Below, piece by piece: positions 58,326-64,000 of a stretch of DNA of 64,000 nucleotides (its first letter is position 1; each line of letters opens with the position of its first letter). The DNA is from Epiperipatus broadwayi. Taxonomy: Eukaryota; Onychophora; Udeonychophora; Euonychophora; Peripatidae. The stretch spans positions 2,273,898 to 2,337,897 of the forward strand of contig JAQFVV010006312.1 in the NCBI GenBank assembly GCA_028023455.1, written 5' to 3'. The notes beneath the pieces were generated by a model. The model was not told the DNA's origin. It was given only the letters and a program-made list of their open reading frames with translations, and searched no databases. Made by a program: the position numbers and the translations under genes.

Positions 58326-59303
58326 TAGCAAAATAAAGAAAAGGGTAATTTTGGTAATTTATTATCATGTCTGTATTTGTATTAGTGTGTACTAGAATGT
58401 TTGTTTGTATAACAAGTAATTATTTTTTCTGAATTTATAAAGTTAGGCTATTATAGAGCAGTGCAATGTAAATTTTAAGGCTGATTATCAGATGCACAAA
58501 AAGGTTGCAGTTTATAAAATAGTAACAAAATTTACTGGGCATAGGTACCTTGTGACAATATAAACTCTTAAAAAATAATAAAAAAGATTTCAAGTGGTTG
58601 ATGTGTAGTAATAATCCCAATGGTTATGTATAGCACATGGAATTGTATGCAGGCAAAGAATCATTTCCAAGTCTACATCTAGCAAATGAACTATATAAAA
58701 ATAAATTATATCTCTGTGAGACAATAAATATAACAAAATAGAATCACTGACATGCACAAAAAATATAAAATAAAGAGTTCAGACAATGGGCTTCAACTTC
58801 TAGATTTGAATAGACAAGAAGCCAATTTTTATGATTACAAAAGTAATTCATCTTCTAAAAATGATTTATTTTGTATATTTTATTAGGTGAATCTTTTTCT
58901 TATAGATGCCTTGAGATTTTTAAACTTTTGGGATACAAGATAAAATGATTTTTTATTACTACTTTTGTAAGTTCTGAAACTATGGATTACCTCAAATAAA
59001 AAGTATTATATATGGTTTGAATGAATATTTTGTGAGGGATACAAAGAAATTATCAATGAAGATTAAACTTAGTTAATGACAAATTAATAATTTATTAAGG
59101 CTATAAACTTAAGACTATGCACCTGAAAAAATGACAGTAGAGACCTCTGCAAATCTTTAACACAAGATTTGAACAAACAATAAAGTAATAATTTTTTTAG
59201 ATATTGAAATTTATTTTCTGGTGCTGATTTAGTATGCACTCATGGCCATTTTGAGTGATAAATCACATTGATCAACCTACACATTGTCACGATCCTACCA
59301 TTC
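58326..59303. other. Unassigned AT-rich sequence
   Basis: No motif recognised; frame at 58435-58620 (minus) is AT-driven. Confidence 0.4.
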
Positions 59304-59690
59304 ATTACAAAATTGCCATTTTCATCGAAAATAAAAAAAAACAATCACATGATTAAAATATTAAAACACAAAATTTGCAAATTTCATCAAAAATTAAAAA
59401 AAAAACTTGGTTTGATCAGACTTTTTCATCAATATTACAAAATTGGCATTTTTATTAAAAATAAAAAAAAAACAATCACATGATTATAATATTAAAGCAC
59501 AAAATTTGCAATTTTTATCGAAAATTAAAAAATAAAAACTTGGTTTGATCAGACTTTTTCATCAATATTACAAAATCGCCATTTTCATCAAAAATATATA
59601 ATAAAAAAACAATTTTCGTAGTTATGAGAAATCTAATCACATGATTAACAAATTAAAACACAAAATTTGCTATTTTAAAAAAAATGAAAT
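59304..59690 (+). repeat. Tandem repeat, about 131-bp unit, three copies
   Basis: ATTACAAAATTGCCATTTTC starts units at 59304, 59434 and 59567. Shared words are CAATCACATGATTA, AAAACACAAAATTTGCAA and CTTGGTTTGATCAGACTTTT (missing from the third copy, which has an ACAATTTTCGTAGTTATGAG insertion instead). Confidence 0.93.
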
Positions 59691-60540
59691 GTAAGTTTGC
59701 TAGTTTATTTAAACATCTACTCATGACAATGAAAAAAAATCAATTTTAAGCAATAATTACATTTTCATACCATTATATTTATGGAATCACATGACTAAAA
59801 AAGGTGCACAAATATTTTACATTCAGATGCATTATCTAAATTTACACCAACCTTTAAGATAATCAAATTTAAGTTTATTAATTTATTAAACTATCTACAC
59901 ATGACAATCAAAAGGATATGCCCATTTGAAATAAATCATATGAATTTAGAGTACTTAAACAGAAAAAGTAAAGAAAAAAATAGAAAAAAATATTAAAAAT
60001 CCACATGTTCAATAAATGTAAGATTGATAGATTTAAAATACAAATTATACTATATACCAAAAAATTATACTTATAAAATATGAATGTTAAAAAATAATGA
60101 TGGTGCAAAGACTAATTGCTAGTTTGAATTTAAGTTTTCTAGTCTTTCAACCATTTTTGGTAATAAAAACAACCCTTTTCATAATTATAAAAAATGTAAT
60201 CATGTGATTAAAAAAATAAAATGCAATTTTGCAAATATTTGTAATCAATTTTAAGAAATAATTGTATTTTCATAATTATACTTATAAAATCATGTGATAA
60301 AAAGATGCACAAACATCTCAAATTCAGATTCGTTATCTAAATTTACATCAACATTTAAAAAAATCAAATTTAAGTTTACTAGTTTATTAAACTATCTACT
60401 CATGACAATCAAAAGAATATGCCCATATAAAATAAAGCATATGAATTTAGAGTATAAACAGAAAAAGTAAATGAAAAAATAAAATAAAAAAATTAATTAA
60501 AAACCCATGTGTTCAATAAACATAAAATTGATAGAATTCA
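59691..60540 (+). repeat. Direct duplication, about 0.5-kb unit, two copies
   Basis: Landmarks at 59740-60050 recur about 505-511 bp later: CAATTTTAAGCAATAATTAC, AAATTTACACCAACCTTTAA, CATGACAATCAAAAGGATAT, ATGAATTTAGAGTACTTAAA and ATGTTCAATAAATGTAAGAT. The ACTCATGACAAT segment is present a third time at 59720. Together with the preceding 131-bp array this forms a nested satellite-like block of about 1.2 kb. Confidence 0.88.
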
Positions 60541-60661
60541 AAATGGTGGTGACTGCACTCTAAATATTAAATGTTTATAACTTCTAAACTACAAATGTTA
60601 TTAAAAATCTGAATTTCTGATACTGAAACATTATAACTTCTAATTACCAGAAATTCTTGGT
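60541..60661. other. Junction sequence before family A
   Basis: Short AT-rich link beginning AAAATGGTGGTGACTGCACT; no motif. Confidence 0.4.
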
Positions 60662-60895
60662 TTGTCCCACATAGATACTGTTCACAATTCATCTCCTAAT
60701 GTCATTATTGAATCTACTCTTGATCTTGTGAGATCCACATGGGCACTAATCGATGCAATGCTTTCAGATCCAAGGATCCTCACTGACAAAGGCCACAAGC
60801 TAAAAACTAGTCTGGGGATATTGGATGAGTATGCACTAGATGGGGATTTTATGCACAAGTCTTCAGAATTCATTGATTATTCTGGCTTGCACTGA
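60662..60895 (+). CDS. Unrecognised open frame, 77 aa, overlapping family A
   Basis: The frame runs MSHIDTVHNSSPNVIIESTL, then DLVRSTWALIDAMLSDPRIL, then TDKGHKLKTSLGILDEYALD and on to a stop at 60893. Residues 1-26 lie in sequence not found elsewhere in the window. The rest is the family A unit, which in other copies carries stops (GATGAGTAGG for GATGAGTATG). Composition is less AT-rich than flanks. It could be a fossil of a protein-coding ancestor of family A, or a chance opening in a repeat. No domain recognised. Confidence 0.25.
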   Translation: MSHIDTVHNSSPNVIIESTLDLVRSTWALIDAMLSDPRILTDKGHKLKTSLGILDEYALDGDFMHKSSEFIDYSGLH

Positions 60896-61380
60896 ATGGC
60901 AATACCTATGGAGAGTTTTGCCTGTTTTAATAACAGTTATGAGCAAGCATAAGAAATGGTGATAATGTAATGTTTATTGGCTTTAAACCAATCCTGCCTA
61001 AAAGGATAGTGGCTATGGTTATTAAAGAACCAAAGACACCAAAATGTATGGGTACTGACATGAGTTCAGACCTATATGACTATATAAGCTAATGAGCTTG
61101 GATTGAAGATATTATAATGTTTTCAATTTAAGACTCATGGTTTTGTAGTTAAGTAGAGATAAAAAATGGCTTCTGGAGGGTTGCACTAGATCCTAAGATT
61201 TAAGTGCAGTGCTCTCAGATCCAAAGCTCCTCACTGATAAAGACCACAAGTCAGAAACTAGTCTGGAGATATTGGATGAGTAGGCACTAGATGGGAATTT
61301 TAGCCTTCTGGCATCCATTGATTACTCTGGCTTGAACTGAGTGGCAATATGTATGGAGAGTTTTGCCTGTTTTAAATTAA
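60735..61380 (+). repeat. Family A, two units in direct tandem, period about 451 bp
   Basis: Unit 1 spans about 60735-60985, with the full middle block to 61185; unit 2 runs to 61380. CAGATCCAA.G.TCCTCACTGA occurs at 60766 and 61217. AAACTAGTCTGGGGATATTG, CACTAGATGGGGATTTTATG, GGCAATACCTATGGAGAGTT and TTTGCCTGTTTTAATAACAG also occur in both or in the other family A loci. Here the units are head to tail, whereas at 0.8-1.9 and 35.6-36.3 kb they are inverted. Confidence 0.92.
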
Positions 61381-61539
61381 AATAAATTCAATTTAAGGAA
61401 TAGATGTAAATAATAATTATTTTAAAGATGGTAATGTGTTAAAATTGTAAACAGATCCAAAGAGATTTTCCCTTAAAAATATAATTTTATAACTAAATCT
61501 TGTTCTGTGTAGTTTCTGTTCATAATTATCCAAGAAAAT

Positions 61540-61856
61540 ATATACTTTTTTTTGTTATTATTTTATAAATTTGTAAATAGTGTAAATAAATTTTGATTTG
61601 AAAATGTATTCAGTTGTCTGTGGTCTTATTGCTGAACCCCATCCATATTGTTATTGCTATTGCTGTCAACACATTATTATTATTGTTGTTACAAATATCA
61701 TCATCAGTTAATATGATTAATTTATTATGCATTTGCATATCAGAAATAAGTTTTGCCAAGCTCTTATATTCAGAGTGTATAAAATTTTATGCTTAATGAT
61801 CAAAATATTACTAATTTTAAGTACATATATTATTTTCAAATGGTTAAATAATTAGT
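61540..61856 (+). repeat. Family C, copy 2, left part
   Basis: Matches 48960-49260: TTTGTAAATAGTGTAAATAA, CAGTTGTCTGTGGTCTTATT, ATTGTTATTGCTATTGCTGT and the AATGATCAAAATATTACTAA block (49216 in copy 1). It breaks off near AAATAATTAG at 61847-61856. Confidence 0.8.
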
Positions 61857-63176
61857 TTTTGAAATACTCTTTGGTTGTAGTTTGGAGACCGTACCGCCAC
61901 CATCAGATGGCGTTGCCATACCATCAACAACCAGCCTGAAAATGGCAAGTGATAAATTTTTTGACGAAAATGCCTGAAAATCGACAAATAAAAATGCCTA
62001 AGGCAAAATATGTACAGCAAATACACCGAAAACTACAAATTATAAAAAAAATACAAGTAAATGCTAAAAAATTCAAATAATAAAAACAAAAAACCATGAA
62101 AATTCGATTACGAGATATATCCCCCCTAAAATCAAAATTTCTTCACTTAAATCGACAAATAAAAATGCCTCAGACAATATATGTACAGCAAATACATCGA
62201 AAACTACAAATTTTAAAAAAAATACAAGAAAATGCTAAAAAATTCAAATAATAAAAACAAAAAACCATGAAAATTCGATTACGAGATATACCCCCCCCTA
62301 AAATCAAAATTTCTTCACTTAAATCGACAAATAAAAATGCCTCAGACAATATATGTACAGCAAATACATTGAAAACTACAAATTATAAAAAAAATACAAG
62401 AAAATGCTAAAAAATTCAAATAATAAAACCAAAAAATCATGAAAATTCGATTAAGAGATATACCTCCCCTTACAATCTGAAAATTGACAAAGAAGCATGG
62501 TGGCCAAAAAGAGTGGGAAAATATGAAAAGATCAAATTATTTACCTTCAACATAAATATGCATCTAAATTCATATTGAAAAGCAATTAATTGTTTTCTGG
62601 CTTTCAAATTACTGCATATGTAAATTGAGCATTAATATTTAAATAATCAAAAAGCAATCATTACCGACCCCTCCCCCCACTAATCAAAACATAATAAATC
62701 TTATCATTATTTTAAAATTATTTAAGTAACAGATATAATAACAATCATAACATAGATTAATACATAGTAAATAATAAAAAATAAGCAGTTGATGCTGTAA
62801 AAATCAAATTATAAAAAAATATGATCAATAGATACCGCCGCCCCCCCTACAATCTGAAAATTCACAAAGAAGCATATCTAAATTGAGCAATATTTAAATA
62901 ATCAAAAAGCAATACACAAAAAATAATTACCAAAGTCCTTTCAATTATTTTTAGTAGGCACTTAAATGTGTTCAGCATAAAAATTCATTAAGAACATTAT
63001 TTTGATTTAGAGTTCACATTTTAAATAGTAACAGAAGAATTCAGCCAAGATGGCAGAAATTTGAAGCTTTAAATGCACTTGAATAGTATAATTTTGAAGC
63101 ATTTTGGAACAGATTTTAACACAAATATTAAGAAAAGATGGCAGAAATTAGCAATTATAATTTAGAAATCTTTTTT
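61857..63176. mobile_element. 1.3-kb insertion in family C copy 2
   Basis: Copy 1 of family C is continuous across this point, while copy 2 is split. AAATAATTAG precedes the break (61847-61856) and AAATTATTAG follows it (63179-63188), one mismatch in ten, consistent with a target-site duplication. The insertion starts with a GC-richer segment (61880-61945, GACCGTACCGCCACCATCAG), then a 171-bp satellite. Next come two C-run-containing repeats (62463-62680 and 62838-62915 share CAATCTGAAAATT.ACAAAG and AATAATCAAAAAGCAAT), and a doubled AAGATGGCAGAAATT (63047, 63136). It has no coding frame of note. Type unknown; possibly a non-autonomous element that carries satellites. Confidence 0.55.
61974..62470 (+). 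repeat. Satellite, 171-172-bp unit, three copies
   Basis: TCGACAAATAAAAATGCCT starts units at 61981, 62152 and 62324. Each unit contains TATGTACAGCAAATACA, AATGCTAAAAAATTCAAATA, CATGAAAATTCGATTA and a C run (CCCCCCTA) before the next unit. Copies are nearly identical, with the C run varying in length, so amplification is recent. Confidence 0.96.
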
Positions 63177-64000
63177 ATAAATTATTAGATATATCATTCA
63201 CTGGGCTTGATCATATTGTCCATGGTCATTAAATAAAAGTTAGTTTATAAATTATTATATTTACTTTATATTAAGAAATTATTAATACAACATAAAATTT
63301 AAAGTTTATTTTTATAGTTGCCATTAGAATTCTTAAATATTTTTTACTAATTCCATTTTTTGCATTATGAGCTATCTTTGTTTGCTATATTTGGGTAGTA
63401 GTAAAATTCTTCTTCCTGATTCAAATATACCTTTAAAATAGTAACATTTCAAATTATTTGAACCATGAGAAATTTAAGATATCGATTAATAGTTTCAACT
63501 TTGACTTTATTATTAGCTTTTCATTTCTTAAGTTATGTGTTATGCCTCACCTTAATGTTCATTCTTATTCTTTAGTTGATTCAGTAAAATTTTAAAATGT
63601 TTTTCTCTCTAGTTTTAGACTTATAACCCATTTTAATTTAGTAGTTAAATATATATTATTAATCAAAATTAGAACCCCCTTGCCTTTATTTCATTGTTAT
63701 TTTGCTTTTATTTGAAATAATATCAATTTAATAGTTCAGCATCTCATTCTTCATCACTAACATTGTTATCATAGCTCATCCATAGTTCTCTTTCTTTCAT
63801 TTTCATCCACAGTTCACCTTAAGTCACTATCATAATTGATTCTTCCTCCATTGATCTCTTTTCTATCACAATCTTAACTATTCATCACTCTAACATATTT
63901 TCCTCTCTTTTCTCTTCTCTTCACTCTTGTGTCCACATTTTCATTAGTTAATTATTATTAGTTCTTCATCATCCATTTAATCTTCTACATCTTTATTCAT
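63177..64000 (+). repeat. Family C, copy 2, right part, runs off the window
   Basis: Resumes with TATCATTCACTGGGCTTGAT (compare 49317), then GGGTAGTAGTAAAATTC, TTGAACCATGAGAAATT, the CATCACTAACATTGTTATC block, and TTCATCATCCATTTAATCTT followed by CTACATC at the window edge. The order is the same as 49310-50150 in copy 1. The element probably continues beyond 64000. Confidence 0.8.

Noticed and set aside
59304-60540. Considered a Helitron or replication origin because of A/T tracts
   Set aside because: No hairpin plus CTRR end or rolling-circle protein; the tandem structure explains the pattern.
60682-60873. 63-codon minus frame inside family A
   Set aside because: Shadow of the plus frame in the same repeat; other family members break it.

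Overview
This window looks like animal nuclear DNA with no intact protein-coding gene. It is strongly AT-rich and dominated by decayed transposable elements, inverted repeats, satellites and simple repeats. There is no operon structure, no rRNA gene, no functional tRNA gene, and no long open frame apart from low-complexity ones inside microsatellites. The mix of short tRNA-derived SINEs with poly(A) tails, decayed RTE-like and other LINE fragments, a hAT-like element, and very long trinucleotide and tetranucleotide arrays fits a large invertebrate genome. A lophotrochozoan, perhaps a cephalopod mollusc, is my guess from repeat style only; no gene confirms it.

Layout. 0-4 kb: a dispersed foldback repeat (family A), a fragment shared with 32.9 kb (family B), and a SINE with a clear target-site duplication. 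4-6 kb: a 41-bp minisatellite inside what looks like the 3' part of a retroposon ending in an (AAT)n tail. 6-15 kb: at least four decayed LINE fragments (three with reverse transcriptase (RT) motifs, one from the endonuclease-RT linker) and a second SINE. 15-25 kb: an open frame with a 49-residue internal repeat, a 177-bp (ATT)n array, another minus-strand RT scrap, a minus-strand SINE, a 1.5-kb (CTAT)n array and an RTE-type endonuclease relic. 25-36 kb: a 472-bp hAT-like element with perfect 8-bp target-site duplications, a 0.6-kb foldback element, a perfect 44-bp hairpin, tandem duplications, a minus-strand RT relic and a family A foldback. 36-46 kb: a possible CCHC-knuckle relic, two SINEs, a 0.4-kb near-perfect inverted repeat, several AT palindromes and a perfect 54-bp hairpin. 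46-64 kb: a >1-kb dispersed repeat (family C) present twice, the second copy split by a 1.3-kb insertion carrying a 171-bp satellite; a 0.13-kb tandem array; family A in tandem; and a few short, less AT-rich open frames of unknown status.

The parts do not form a pathway. The window is best read as intergenic or intronic sequence built by successive insertions. Its most notable property is the number of long inverted repeats able to form hairpins, either as DNA cruciforms or as double-stranded RNA if transcribed. I found no convincing new biological system. The best leads are the young perfect hairpins, repeat families A and C, the hAT-like element, and three short open frames (15157-15552 minus, 56292-56465 plus, 60662-60895 plus).
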